The notes under the pieces: model-generated
The model's database searches: none
The model's input: the letters and a program-made list of their open reading frames with translations, nothing else
Told to the model about the DNA's origin: nothing
Origin: Pratylenchus scribneri
Lineage: Eukaryota; Nematoda; Chromadorea; Rhabditida; Pratylenchidae
Length of the DNA stretch: 64,000 bases
NCBI GenBank assembly: GCA_030063045.1
Contig: JAQSEB010000023.1
Span: 3,224,001-3,288,000 of the forward strand
Direction of reading: 5' to 3'
Position numbers and translations under genes: made by a program
Shown here: in pieces, positions 23,060 to 35,019 of the stretch
Layout: each line of letters begins with the position of its first letter
Position numbering within the stretch: the first letter of the stretch is position 1

Positions 23060-23895
23060 ATGGCAATTTTGGTTGTTGATGTGCAAAATTGGGTGATGGA
23101 TGAGGAAAAATTCAAAATTGGCAAATATTTTTATGAAGAAGCAAAACAGCGAATTATTCCAAATATTCAAAAATTATTGGAAATTGGCAGGAAAAATAAT
23201 GTGGAGGTGGGAGGGGGAAAATGATTCCGAAATTGGCCAAATTGTTCACAAAAAAATAAAACATGAATTGAATCTAATCGAAGGAGAGGAGGGGATTTTT
23301 TTTATTCATTTTCATATTTCAATTTTGGAATCAAATTCGTTACAAAAAAAAAGCATCAAAGGGACTTTGGGAAAAATGATAAGCCCTCGGGATTTATTCT
23401 TTTTTTTGTTGAAGGTGGTGTTTACTGTAATTGAGAATTTCACCCGAAATGGTCGCGATCGAAGTTTGGATTATAAAATGTCCAATTTCTTCGTCCCAAA
23501 AGGCTCAAATGATGCAAAAGTGATTGCGGAATTGGCAGTGGGGGAGGATGAAATGATCATCCCAAAAACATCATCCAGCCTTTTCAATTCAACAAATTTT
23601 GAATATTTGGTTTCCACCCCTCTCCCCTCAATTTTGGCACCACCCTCCATCGCAGATGCGAAATATTGGCATCGAAACAATTGGAGTTTGCGGTTTCCTC
23701 ACCGACCAATGTGTGGACCAAACAATTCGAGACGGCGCCGATCGAGGATTTCGAATGATTTGTGTGGAAGATGCATGCGGAACCGGATCGAAGGAAAGAC
23801 ATTTGGCCGCATTGAATGCATTCAAGGGATATTGCCGAATGGAGACCACAAAAACATTAATTGAGGCAATGGAAAAGGATTTTAATATAAAATGA
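23060..23895 (+). CDS. Isochorismatase-family cysteine hydrolase
   Basis: Exon 1 from Met 23060 encodes MAILVVDVQNWVMDEEKF, with the catalytic Asp of the family in VVDVQN. After an intron of about 210 bases (23204-23415) the next exon encodes VVFTVIENFTRNGRDRSL and the catalytic Lys region (IIPKTSSSLFNSTNFEYL). The last exon carries the nucleophile motif GVCGFLTDQCVDQTIRDGAD and ends at 23895. The Asp-Lys-Cys triad is therefore complete, and the product is about 190-200 residues. The family hydrolyses isochorismate, nicotinamide or related small amides. The sequence alone does not fix the substrate. The start could be earlier, because the frame is open upstream to about 22991 without a Met. 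No signal peptide is visible in the exons I can place. Secreted isochorismatases are known in plant-parasitic nematodes. Confidence 0.85.
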
Positions 23896-24059
23896 ATGAA
23901 TGAATGAGAATAGAATAATTTATTCAGCATAAATTGCAACTTTGGGGACAAAATTCTCGTTTCATTCGAAGTGGATAGAATTCTGAATTGCAAAATCCAT
24001 GGGGCACAATTTGTTCACAACTAAAATAATAAATTAATTTTGGATTATTTTAAAACCAA

Positions 24060-27000
24060 CTATGGATAATAATCTCGGCAAATGGCCCCTCCTCCAATTC
24101 CATTTTGTTGGTTTCGGGTGCCAATGCCAATTGTTGGGTTTCGAAGAAGGGAAAATGGACGGCGGGGACGGGCAGGTTGGACGAGAATGATTTCCCTTGG
24201 GGAGGAAATTGGGCGTTGAATGACAAATTGAGGAGGTGGTCGAGGTTGGGGAAGAGGCACTGATGGTTGGGGCGATTGAACAGCGGCGGATGGAAGAATA
24301 TTATTCATATTATTGGAGGCAATTGGTTGTTGTTGGGGAATTGGGGAACCCTGTTGGGGTTGTTGGACAATTTGTTGGGGAGATTGGAACATATTATTCG
24401 GCTGAGGAATGGGCTGGGGCTGGGGAAGGAGGACTGTTGGAGGTGGCTGCTGGGGTTGTTGGATTTGGGCCGAAATGATCATTTGTGGCTGAAAATGAAA
24501 TTAGCAATGTTAAATTGGATGAAAATGATGGAATTGGCCTGCTTTGGTTGGTCCACCGATATTGGCCCATTCAATAGTCGACTTCCTCCCAAAACAATTT
24601 GAGTGGGAATTGTTGCCAATTTTTGGCCTAATAAATGAATTTTAAATAATTTAATTAATCCTTTCCACCTGGCATTTTGACGAATTGAACCAATCGGACT
24701 GGTTTTGTCCCTTCCCCATCATCAATCAATGCCAATTTTTGTTTATTTACTTTTCGCTTCCTGCTTATTTCTTCATTTTCCTCATTTTTGGCCATTCTTT
24801 TCCGCAACATTTCCACCAATTTATCCATTGATCCCAATTCCTCCTCCTCCTTTATTTTTGTCGGCTTTTTCTGTTCCTGTTCATTTGTTGTTGCCATTTT
24901 CAATATTTTGCCCAAAACATTCAACATCCTTTTCCCATCATCATTTTCTTCCTTATTCTTCTCTTCTTCCTCTTCATTTTTTCTCTTCTTCCTTCCCTTC
25001 TTTTCCTTCTCAATTTGTTCAATGGCCAATATTTTATTTGTTTTCCTAATTTTGCGCAATTCCCCCAAAATGGCCAACAATTCTTCCTTCATTTCCTTTC
25101 CCATTTCCACCAATAATTCATTCCCATTCCCTTTTCCATCCTTTTCATTTCCTCCTTCAATTCCATATTTTTCCTTAATTTCTTCCAATGCTTTTCCAAT
25201 TCCTCCTTTCATTTCTTCAATTTTCAATGCCTTTCCTTGCCGGTCCCTCAAAATTCCATCGAATTTTTCCAATTCTTCATTTTTCATATTTTTTCTCCTC
25301 TTTCCACTTGGCCTTATTCTGACTCGAATTATTTTCGGTTTCCTCCTTCCTCCTTTTTCTCTTCCCATTTGCATTTCTCCACTTTTCTTTATATCCGGTT
25401 TAATTCCTGCCATCGCCAATTCTTCTTCCAATTTTTCATCATTTTCTAGCCTCGATTGTTTCTCCTCAAATTCATCATTAAATCCCTCTTCCTTAATTGA
25501 ATCATTCTCCTCTTCGTCTTCATCATCTTCGTCATCTTCTTCATCTTCTACTTCATCTTCTTTAAATTGTTCTTCATTTCCTAGTTTTTCCTTTAAAATT
25601 TCCAAAATTCCTTCAAATTCATCGTCCATTTCTTCCACTTGTTCATCTGCCTCTTCACTCTCCTCTTCTTCTTCCTTTTCTTCTTCTTCTTCATCATCCT
25701 GAGTCTCCTCTTCCTCCTCCTCTTCATCCTCCTCTATTTCAGGTTCTTTTTGTGAATTTTCCTCCTCTCCTTTTTCTTCATTTGTTTCCAAAAGTTCATC
25801 CACCATTTCCTCTTCGTTCCCCACTTTTGTATTTGTATTTCTCTTCTCTCTTTTCCCTTCATTCATTTGATCCTTTTTTGTTGTTAAAATTGTTTCCACT
25901 ATTTTCATCATTGTTCCATTCCTCTCTATTGTCGGTATTTCTGTTGAATTTCTTCCATTTTCCATTTTTTCTTCTTCTTTTTCATCAATTTCTTCAAATG
26001 ATTCCGAAATTGTTCCCATCTCCTCCTCCTCCTTTTCGCCACCAATCATCACAATAATTGGACTAATAAATTGCCCAATTTTTTCGCCTTGATCTGATTG
26101 CACTTCTCTACTAATTTGTACCATTTCCATTCCATTTTGCCTCATTTTCATTCTTTCTTTTCTGCCCGCCCTTTTCTGGACCATTTTTCGATTGTCTATC
26201 ACAATTATTGGCCCATTTTTCCTATTCATTTTTTGCCTTTCATCATTCGTTTTGGCCATTGGCCTTTCCATAATTCGTCCTTCCTTCCTTTTTCCATGCC
26301 GAATTCTTTTTACCGCAATTTCCTCCTCCTCTTCCTCCTTTTGGCAATGTCCACATGTTTTTGCACATTTTTCCTCAAGCAATTGTGAATAATTCTGAAT
26401 TTCCTAAATTTCAATAAACCCATCCATTCACCCACTTCATCATTGCAAAGTTTCACATTTTCGCCGCAGGACGGCGACAAATCTTCGCATTTTTTGCCAT
26501 TTTTCTTTCGCACTAAAACAATTAATTCTTTCGGTGTTTTTTGATTATTCATTTCCTCCTCCTCTTTTCCTTCTCTTCCCTCCCCCGGTTGGCATAATCC
26601 ACAAGTGAGCGGACATTGTTGCCGAAAAAGTGGCGAAATTGGCCGATCGAAGCAAAGGGAACGAAGCGAAGGACAATCCGTGGCAGAATCAAAACATTTT
26701 TCGGTGGAACAGAATCCGCAAGTTTGCTCACAAACGGCCATCATTATCTTCAAATGGGACGAAAATATATTCGAATCAATTTTGGTATCACTTTTCGCCA
26801 TGATGGCTCATTGCATTTTGCCTGATGTGCGCGGCAATCCATCAAATTTGAGCCACTATCAATGCAATTGAATTTTGGTCGTTCGCAACAAAGACGGCAA
26901 CTTTTTGCGCATCTTTTGGCCAAATCAGATAATTCTATAAAGAATAATATTAGTCAAATTATTTTCCATATTTAAACCTGAATTCAAACAAATTGGAGGC

Positions 27001-27441
27001 CGGGGTTCACCTTTGCCGAAAATATTCAAGCAGGATTCAGATTCCAAATCATCCTCACATTCGGTGGCCGATGCCCAAAGTGTTCCATTCTAAAATGCCA
27101 ATTTATTTTCTTTTCACATTTCTCATTTTTACATTGAATTGGCATCGCCGAACATTTTTAGGCTCAATTCCTTTTGGCATTTTGAAAGGCAATCGCCCAA
27201 GGTCGATTCCTGATGGCATCGATTCCTCTTCAATTTTGGCCATTGGCCTTCTTTTAATTTCATTCAATTTTGATGTTCCCTTTTGGCTAATCAATTTTGA
27301 AATTTCAATCCCTTCTCCCTGTTTTTGATAAAAAATAAATTAAATTCAATTTTAAATGGCAAAATTGAAACGAACATTTGCGGAACAAATTGTCAAATAT
27401 TGAAAAAGCAAAAGACACATGAAAATAATGGAAAATGGCAT
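24060..27441 (-). CDS. Secreted multi-ShKT-domain protein with long Glu-rich and Pro/Gln-rich regions
   Basis: Start at 27441 with a signal peptide (MPFSIIFMCLLLFQYLTICS). A basic linker exon (27327-27110) follows, then four ShKT six-cysteine modules between about 27070 and 26340. The clearest are CFDSATDCPSLRSLC...QQCPLTCGLC and CEDLSPSCGENVKLC...EEKCAKTCGHC. From 26330 to 24655 one exon encodes about 550 residues extremely rich in Glu, Lys and Asp, including acidic runs at about 25500-25750. The last exons (24482-24060) are Pro/Gln-rich and end in CRDYYP. ShKT modules are small disulfide-bonded folds, very common in secreted nematode proteins, often tied to astacins, tyrosinases or cuticle; the name does not imply a toxic role. 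The four-ShKT plus acidic-tail architecture is not one I recognise. The long exon is open for 1.7 kb. Confidence 0.75.
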
Positions 27442-27993
27442 TTTGGATTCGAAAATGGGCCAATCATTGTTTTTATTCCCCCAAATAAATAGCAAATTAA
27501 TTCCCCCATTCCTCCACCCCTCCTCATTCCTTTGTCCCCAATAATTTTGAAGGGACAAATTTTTGGGAATATTTTTGGGATTAGATTGCTTTTCCCCTCT
27601 TCTTTTTTATACATTCCTTTGTTTCCTCCCAATTTTTTCTATTTTTTTTTTATTTATTTAGATTCATTTTTTCCTCAAAAACATGCGCACATTTTTATTA
27701 CACAAAATCAACACAAAATATATTAAAAATGTTGTACAAAATTATTTACAATTTTTCTTCAATTTATTTTCCATTTATGGAAATTTATTTAATTAATATT
27801 TTCTCATTTCTCAATGGCCATATTTTCCATTGGCCAATTCTGCCATTCATTCCATCGACCATCCTCCCTCTCCATTTAATTCGGATGACATTGACATTTT
27901 CCATCATATAATTATTTTTTTATTCAAAACAAAATGATTCCATTTTTATTAAAATACAAAGTAGGCTTAATTGTACAAAATGGGATTAAAATG
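27442..27993. other. AT-rich intergenic region, no gene seen
   Basis: Lies between the stop of the GPCR gene and the start of the ShKT gene, both on the minus strand. Low-complexity T-rich + strand; no coding exon detected. Confidence 0.45.
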
Positions 27994-29771
27994 TTATTTT
28001 TTGACAATAAATAAATTAGGCGATGTAATTCTTTCATTGATGTTTGGACTACTTTTTCGGGGTGATTCATTTTTGCTACTCATTATGGCCAAATGTGAAT
28101 GTGAAGTGCACGAAGAATTTGGCATTGGCTGGTGCCTCCTTCCTTTTTGGCTAAAGGCAGATGCGGCCTCCTTGAAAAGGGAAGGACAAAAACGGTGCAA
28201 AATGAGTTGGGCACGGCTGAAATGGGGGGGGGGGGGGATGAATACGGTATTATTGAATGACCGTACTTGGTCATTGTTTGGCGAAATCGTGTACTAAAAG
28301 TGATGTAGACGAAAAAGGAGAGGGAAGCATTGCAAAGGCACAAAAAATAGGAAATTGTTTGCCAACTGCAAATGTCAAAATAGGCAGCCTTTTTGTGAAC
28401 ATTTGGCCCAAACATTGTTGCATAAATTAGAACGGACATTGAAGGGGTTTCGGTGATTAGCTGAAATAAATTGAAGAATATGAAGGAAATTAGGTTTTTG
28501 GATTAATTGCCTGAATGCAACAAGTAATCAGCGTAATTCGAGTCACTCCACGCTTTTCGGCCGCAAAATGTTTTCCTCGAATTGTTTTCCTCTCAATTTT
28601 GGTTGCATTTTTGGTCAATAATAAATTTGTTGAAGAAGGAGGAGGAGTCGGATTCAATGAAGATGACGATGCATTTTGTTGCCGAAAATGGCGAATTGGC
28701 CAGACCCAAAGACGCCAAACAATCATAATGGTCATAAAGACGAGTAGGGAGAGGGGAATGAGGATGGCCAACAATAAATCGGCAATTGCGTGAATTTTCT
28801 CCAAAAATTGCATAAATGGATCTTCACAAAAAGAAGGGTGTTTTTATTAATGGATTAATTAATTATTATATGTACGTTGTGATGTGACAATTTTGACAAT
28901 CATTTTTTGGCACTTTGTTGTGAATGAAATATTCCGATTTAGTGGATAAATTGAAGCCAAAATTAGACTAAAATATAATTTTGGATGTTTTTAATTGAAT
29001 ATTTTTGGCCATACGCTGTGAGAAGAATGAGCAAATATCCTCGCCAAACAGTCTTTTTCGTACATAAAACTTTGGATTTTGAAGGGAAGAAAATATGGAC
29101 ATAACATTCGGCGGTCATCAAAACAGTCAACCACATTGCACAAAAGCCAAAAACATTCGTTAAATAGGCCTAAATAATGTATTTTATTTGACATTATTTT
29201 GTGGGTTTGATTTGCCTGATATGGCCAAAATCGCCAATAAATTTTGTCCATTGCACTGCCAATTTCCCAAAGATGAATTCCTCGAAATGCCTGCGGCAAC
29301 ATCACAACCATCATCAAAGTATTCATCAATAATTTTGTGCAAAGCATTCGAATGGCAATGAAAAAACGAATTTGGTCAGAATTGTAGATGAACAAATTCA
29401 AACAATTTCCAACAATGGCCAAACAAAAAATTATCAAAAATCCATGGCCCATTAGTGCATTCCAAAGAGGCTTCTCATCGCAAAGTTCCTGCACAAATTT
29501 GAATTGAATTTATTATGATTATTTTTGTATTTACTTGAACATTTTGTTGAGGACATTGTTCCGCTTTTGGTGGGCCAATTCCCATTTGAATATTTCCCAT
29601 TTCTTTGCGAATCATTTTCAACAAAATGTCCAATGCTGTTTTGTTCATTATTCCTCCATTAGATGTCTAAAATATTAATAATATTTTTTTATATTTATTT
29701 TGATTAGTCACCGATGGGCCAATTTGGTCAAATGTATTTTCCTTTCCATCCTCTTCAATTATTTGGTCCAT
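27994..29771 (-). CDS. Rhodopsin-family GPCR, neuropeptide (FMRFamide-receptor-like) type
   Basis: Start at 29771 (MDQIIEEDGKENTFDQIG). An extracellular N-terminus containing NKT and Cys is followed by TM1 (FLIIFCLAIVGNCLNLFIY, about 29440), TM2, TM3 with the DRY-region variant TAECYVHIFFP (about 29080), TM4 (YLLILLTAY), TM5 (ADLLLAILIPLSLLVFMTIM, about 28760), TM6 after a Ser/Asn-rich third loop with KRGVTRITLITC, and TM7 (TISYFLCLCNASLSFFVYIT, about 28350). The tail is basic and Ser-rich, continuing after an intron with a poly-C acceptor tract to the stop at 27994. GNCLN in TM1 and FFVYITFSTRFR after TM7 are standard class-A features. The overall pattern resembles nematode FMRFamide or related peptide receptors. 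The ligand cannot be assigned. DRY is changed to ECY. Confidence 0.8.
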
Positions 29772-30971
29772 TTTTTGGCTGATTTTTGCGCACCAAATTA
29801 GTGGATTTTACAAAAAGCTTATAAAAAATGGTGGGAAAATTGGATGGCGGAAATGCGTGATAAAATAATATTGAATGAATTTATGAATCATTGTTGTGTG
29901 CGCAAAATTATTAATTTATTAATATTTGTGGCGCAATAATATTGTTGGGGGGGGGGGGGTGGATTAATTTTGTTGGATGAGGCCTAATGAATTGTGAAAA
30001 TGAATGAATAAATGGAAATGGATGCCCTCTGTCCCCCCTTTTGGCGTCATCATTGTCGGCGGATTTGTGCCCATCTTTAATGAGTTCAAATTCGCAGTTT
30101 TGGGTACCAAAGTTTCCTGGTGCCGGCCAATTCGAAAACAACAAAATAATATGATGGTTTTCCATTTGGGGCCAATTAAAAATGTTGATGGCGCAAAAAA
30201 GGCAAACAGGGGAATGGGACAAAGGTTAATCATGGAAATGTGCCTAAATGTGGCAATTTTATGGGAATCTTTGGCCAAATCCCAAATGTTGAAAAAATGA
30301 GATAGGGAAAATAAAATAGACGACGGCAATTTGCCCTTTAGTAATAGAAGGATTCAGACAAAGGGAAAAAAGGACAAAAGGACTTTTGTGAATGGGAATT
30401 CGAGGAATTAATCCGCCGAAAATTGGGTGGAAATGGCGCGCATTCAAGGATTAAAAATTTGATAAAAATGTGTGGGAAGGAAGGGGAAATTAAAGAACGA
30501 TATTTTATTTTATGTAAATTAAAGGAATATGGGAAAATGAGGTAAAAAGATGCGCAAAATAAATGAATGGAGAATAAAAACAAAAAAAAATGGGAAAAGG
30601 GCATCAAATTAGAGAGGAGAAGCGGAGGCCAAATGAATGTGTTAGGCTTATTATTATTCCCTCCATTTGGTGGAATGATGGAATGACGCAATTTTAGGCG
30701 TAAACATAATCCAAAAAACACTTTAATCCATGTGATTTATTTATAATTTAATTAAAATATTTAAATCCTCTTTAAATAATCCGTCAATTGGCATTTGCCA
30801 TCAAAATAAGATGGAATTTGAATGAACTTTAAATTTTAATCGGATTAAATTTGGATTGGATGGATTCTTTATTATGAACAAATATCAAAATGGTTAAAAC
30901 AATTTAAAGCATTTTTGAGGCCATTATCGTGGGAAAATGGCACAATGAAAAATGAATTCATTTTTGAATAA
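29772..30971. other. Intergenic region, no convincing gene
   Basis: Contains a run of 13 Gs (about 29948-29960). Several ORFs of 60-127 codons exist on both strands, overlap each other and have no family resemblance; I do not call them. Confidence 0.4.
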
Positions 30972-31304
30972 ATGTGGGACAATCTTTTCTCACAAAGTCT
31001 GTGGCATGTTTATCATAAAATTACGGCGAGACAACAACAAAAATGGACAAAAAGAGCCGACAAAGTGCAAATGAAAATGGAACCATGTCCCCTTTCCGTC
31101 ATCTATGAACTTTTTAACAAAAAATGTCAAAACTTTAAAAAAAGAGAAATTGATAATCTCAATCCCGAGAATATAATAAGATTAATATGAATTCGGGAAA
31201 GGGAACTGCCAAATTCAATTCTGGGTTTTGGCTATGATTTGGATGACATTGGAAATGAACTTTTGGATGTGAAATCATTGGAAAAGTTGGATGAGGAATA
31301 TTAA
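30972..31304 (+). pseudogene. Short coding-like frame interrupted by one in-frame TGA
   Basis: From Met 30972 the frame reads 72 residues (for example KWTKRADKVQMKMEPCPLSV and NNLNPENII-like), meets TGA at 31188-31190, and continues in the same frame for 37 more residues with coding-like composition (RERELPNSILGFGYDLDDIG, then SLEKLDEEY) to a TAA at 31302-31304. An in-frame TAA also lies just before the Met. Either this is a decayed copy of a gene or the TGA lies in an intron I could not define. No family recognised. Confidence 0.35.
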
Positions 31305-32310
31305 AATAAATGAACAAGAAAGTGTCCGTCCATTCAAAGTGTTTTTCCCATTTTTGTTCATTTTGAATAATAAAAGGAATGAATGCTAACATCAAATATT
31401 GCGGTCTTCACCAAATAAGACCATTAATATGTTCTCATTTATGGACATTTTTACAGATGTGTAATGGGATGAGAATGGCTTAATCCGTTCTTGATGTAAT
31501 CTAACAAATGAATGAAATTAATTCATTTGATGCGCTGAATGGCTTTTAGCCAATGGAAGAAGAGAATAAACGTCATTTACATATCCTCCTTAATTTTTAA
31601 CACCTTCAACCAAAAAACTAATCCCCTCCTTCAGAGGCTGCAGATGGCAAAAAATGGCATTTTGTGTTTGGACATTCATAAATGGATATACCAAAGTGCA
31701 AATGAGAAAAGGACAAAATCAAAAGGAATGGAGGAAAAATGTCAAAATGAAGGATTATATATATTAAATTGCAAATAAAGATGGAAGAAATAAGCAATGG
31801 CAGCCGAAGGGAAAACGGTGGGAAATTGAACAAAAGGGAAAAGGCAAAAGAGCAAAGTTAAAAAATATTATTGAAGATATTGTTTGAATATATTCGCCAA
31901 TTCTGCAAAAATTCATCAGATATTAGAAATCGTGGGAAAAAAATTTGGTAAGCAAAATGGGCAAAGGAAAATAAAGTGGTCAAATGGAAGTGGGAAAAAA
32001 TTGAATGGAGTCTATGCTCTGCTGATATTTTTATTGTCAATAAAAAATGTTAATCCAAATGAAATATTCCAACTTAATTCAAATTTATTTAATCGTTGGC
32101 ACATGCACGCTCTTCGCATTGTATTGGGGTTCCATCTCTCCAAACCCTTGCTGCACTGAAGTTCAAATAGGTAAGAGAAATAGTCTACGGCGATTTCGGC
32201 AAGGAGACCAGCTTCTAGCTCCTTCGGACGGAGCATCGTAATCAATTACAATTACAATACGATTTGCCATCTTCGCTCATTCGGGGCTCATCAATGATAT
32301 TAAAACAAAG
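31305..32310. other. Gene-poor spacer before satellite array 2
   Basis: No supported gene. A GC-richer block at about 32165-32240 (TCTACGGCGATTTCGGCAAG and GCTCCTTCGGACGGAGC, a small hairpin) is distinct from its surroundings and could be a remnant of a structured RNA or repeat. Confidence 0.35.
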
Positions 32311-33463
32311 ATTAAAACTTTCCGGAAAGAAACAAACAAAATCAGAATTAAAACTTTCCGGAAAGAAATCAGAATTAAAACTTTCCGGAAAGAAAACAAA
32401 CAAAATCAGAATTAAAACTTTCCGGAAAGAAAACAAACAAAATCAGAATTAAAACTTTCCGGAAAGAAACAAACAAAATCAGAATTAAAACTTTCCGGAA
32501 AGAAACAAACAAAATCAGAATTAAAACTTTCCGGAAAGAAAACAAACAAAATCAGAATTAAAATTTTCCGGAAAGAAAACAAACAAAATCAGAATTAAAA
32601 TTTTCCGGAAAGAAAACAAACCAAATCAGAATTAAAACTTTCCGGAAAGAAAACAAACAAAATCAGAATTAAAACTTTCCGGAAAGAAAACAAACAAAAT
32701 CAGAATTAAAACTTTCCGGAAAGAAAACAAACAAAATCAGAATTAAAACTTTCCGGAAAGAAAACAAACAAAATCAGAATTAAAACTTTCCGGAAAGAAA
32801 ACAAACAAAATCAGAATTAAAACTTTCCGGAAAGAAAACAAACAAAATCAGAATTAAAACTTTCCGGAAAGAAAACAAACAAAATCAGAATTAAAACTTT
32901 CCGGAAAGAAAACAAACAAAATCAGAATTAAAACTTTCCGGAAGGAAACAAACAAAATCAGAATTAAAACTTTCCGGAAGGAAACAAACAAAATCAGAAT
33001 TAAAACTTTCCGGAACAACCGGAAAACAAAATCAGAATTAAAACTTTCCGGAAGGAAACAAACAAAATCAGAATTAAAACTTTCCGGAAGGAAACAAACA
33101 AAATCAGAATTAAAACTTTCCGGAAGGAAACAAACAAAATCAGAATTAAAACTTTCCGGAAATAAATAAACAAAATCAGAATTAAAACTTTCCGGGAAGA
33201 AATCAGAATTAAAACTTTCCGGAAATAAACAAACAAAATCAGAATTAAAACTTTCCGGGAAGAAATCAGAATTAAAACTTTCCGGAAATAAACAAACAAA
33301 ATCAGAATTAAAACTTTCCGGGAAGAAATCAGAATTAAAACTTTCCGGAAAGAAATCAGAATTAAAACTTTCCGGAAATAAACAAACAAAATCAGAATTA
33401 AAACTTTCCGGGAAGAAATCAGAATTAAAACTTTCCGGAAAGAAATAAACAAATTCAGAATAA
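32311..33463. repeat. Satellite array 2 (reverse orientation, about 1.15 kb)
   Basis: More than 30 tandem units of AATTAAAACTTTCCGGAAAG followed by a variable spacer: GAAAACAAACAAAATCAG (37-bp unit), GAAACAAAC... (36 bp), GAAATC... (27 bp), or GGAAACAAAC... in the block 32941-33140. Variants are clustered, not random, which shows local amplification. Near 33015 one unit carries an aberrant CAACCGGAAAAC insertion. Because units of 27 and 36 bp are multiples of three, two frames stay open on the minus strand (FRKVLILILF and FPESFNSDF peptides), which mimics a gene. Confidence 0.97.
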
Positions 33464-33692
33464 CAAATTTGCATATAAACCAACTTTTATTAAAAGATTG
33501 TATCTTTTAAATTAAATCAAAATATAAATATTAGGAAAAGTGAATAGGAAATGAATGGTTTTTTACTTTTTTATAATGTTTTATCCAGCAAAAAATAAAT
33601 TAAACACAGAAAAGATGTCAATTATATCCACAAAATGACAAAATGTTCTCATTAATTTTCCATTCCTCAACATCTATCCTCAATTCTCCATA

Positions 33693-35019
33693 TTATTTTT
33701 GCTTATTTCGAATTTCACGCAATAATAGAACAATGTTTTCCAATGCAGCGGTCTGTCTTCCAACCATGAATTCCTTCTTCAATCGCCATTCCTCTCGACG
33801 AACTAATTCCAACTTTTGCATCTGAAAAAGAATTAATTAATTTATCCCAGTTTTTTGTGGCATTCACCTCAAGGAATTCACATTTTAGTTGTTTCAATCG
33901 CTTTTCTGGATCCTCTACAATCTTGTTCGAGTTCGATGTCCCTTCACCATCCTCTGCCTTCCTTTTCCTTCCAAAGTCGACTCCATTTGTTGGCCCACGG
34001 CATTCTTGGATGTTGTTATCCGCTCTCAAAAATATCTAAAAATTAATAATAATAATTTTAATGAATCCACCGTCCACCCCCCCCTCCACCTTTTGAATCG
34101 TGGCAATATTGGCATTGTCATTATTATTTGCCGCAGGGCGAACCATTTTCATTGGAATTTCACGAGCTAATGGCGGATTCTGCTGACGAGAATGTGAAAA
34201 CGGTGAGGAAGAAATGCTGAATTCCGATGGGATATGTTCAATGGATTTGGTTGGTGAATTGATGCTGTTCGATTGACGATTACTTCCATTGCTGATTGTA
34301 TCCGGCGGGATCATTCCCAAAAGGGTTTCCGTCACACTGGAAGTCATTCCGGCAAAATTATCAACTGAAAATAATATATCAAAATAATTGTGAATTTATT
34401 GGTTGATTGGGACCCTGAATTAGATCTTCATTTCCCAAAAGCATTGCCATCGTGTGAGGCGGCACATCCGGTCCAGTATCCCCTTCCTCTTCTTCATCCT
34501 CCATTTCTTCCTTCATATCACCGAATTCATTGTTTTGCTGTGAATTTGAAGAATTTCTAACACGTCGATTTACACCACAAGATAGGCGGAGATATTCGTG
34601 TTCAGCTGGAGTAAAGCGAATGTTGAAGTTTTCATAGCCAGGTTGTTGTCGTTTTCTGAAATTGATAAAATAAATATTGAATTGATTTTAATTTTCCTAC
34701 TTGGACTCCTCTTCCAATTTATATTTGACCATTGTTTTAATGTTAAGGAATTTCTTCATCGATTGTTCAACAGTTATCTCTCGTCCACTGCGTTCATTTA
34801 ATTCATCAGTTATTTCTTTCCATGCTTGATTTCGAATTGTCCCAACACCGGATTCCAACTGAAATAAGCTTGAATTTTTAATCCTAATATACTAAATACC
34901 TTTACCTTTGTATGATCGCGCAATTCTTTTTGACGTAATTTTACTGCGTGAACCAAGGCGATAACACAATCTGCCGGCATATTTATCCGGCCTCGCATTT
35001 TGTATTGTCGAAAATTCAA
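33693..35019 (-). CDS. Myb/SANT-like DNA-binding domain protein
   Basis: Start at 35019; the N-terminus reads MPADCVIALVHAVKLRQKEL, then, after an intron, GVGTIRNQAWKEITDELNER (about 34840-34790) and KKFLNIKTMVKYKLEEE. These make a MADF/Myb-SANT-like trihelix with the expected Trp and spacing. Middle exons are acidic (EMEDEEEEGDTGPDVPPHTM) and Ser/Asn-rich. The last exon (about 33822-33693) encodes LELVRREEWRLKKEFMVGRQ and an amphipathic helix NIVLLLREIRNKQK. The C-terminal coiled helix is typical of this class, which includes many transposon-derived transcription factors. About 300 residues. Targets cannot be inferred. Confidence 0.78.

Noticed and set aside
6270..23395. Shared AATGATAAGCCCT stretch at about 6270 and 23380 as a repeat family
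   Set aside because: Only about 13 bases match well, and flanks are too different to claim common origin from two copies.
24705..26392. Long plus-strand ORFs (up to 304 codons) rich in Ser and Phe opposite the Glu-rich exon
   Set aside because: They are the reverse-complement shadow of GAA/GAG-rich coding sequence, which reads as TTC/CTC/TCC on the other strand.
29911..30721. Overlapping ORFs of about 100-127 codons on both strands
   Set aside because: No start or splice context, no recognisable domain, and low-complexity composition. Left as intergenic.
32854..33483. 209-codon minus-strand ORF of FPESFNSDF repeats
   Set aside because: It is the translation of the satellite array; a second frame over the same bases is equally open, so openness comes from unit length, not selection.
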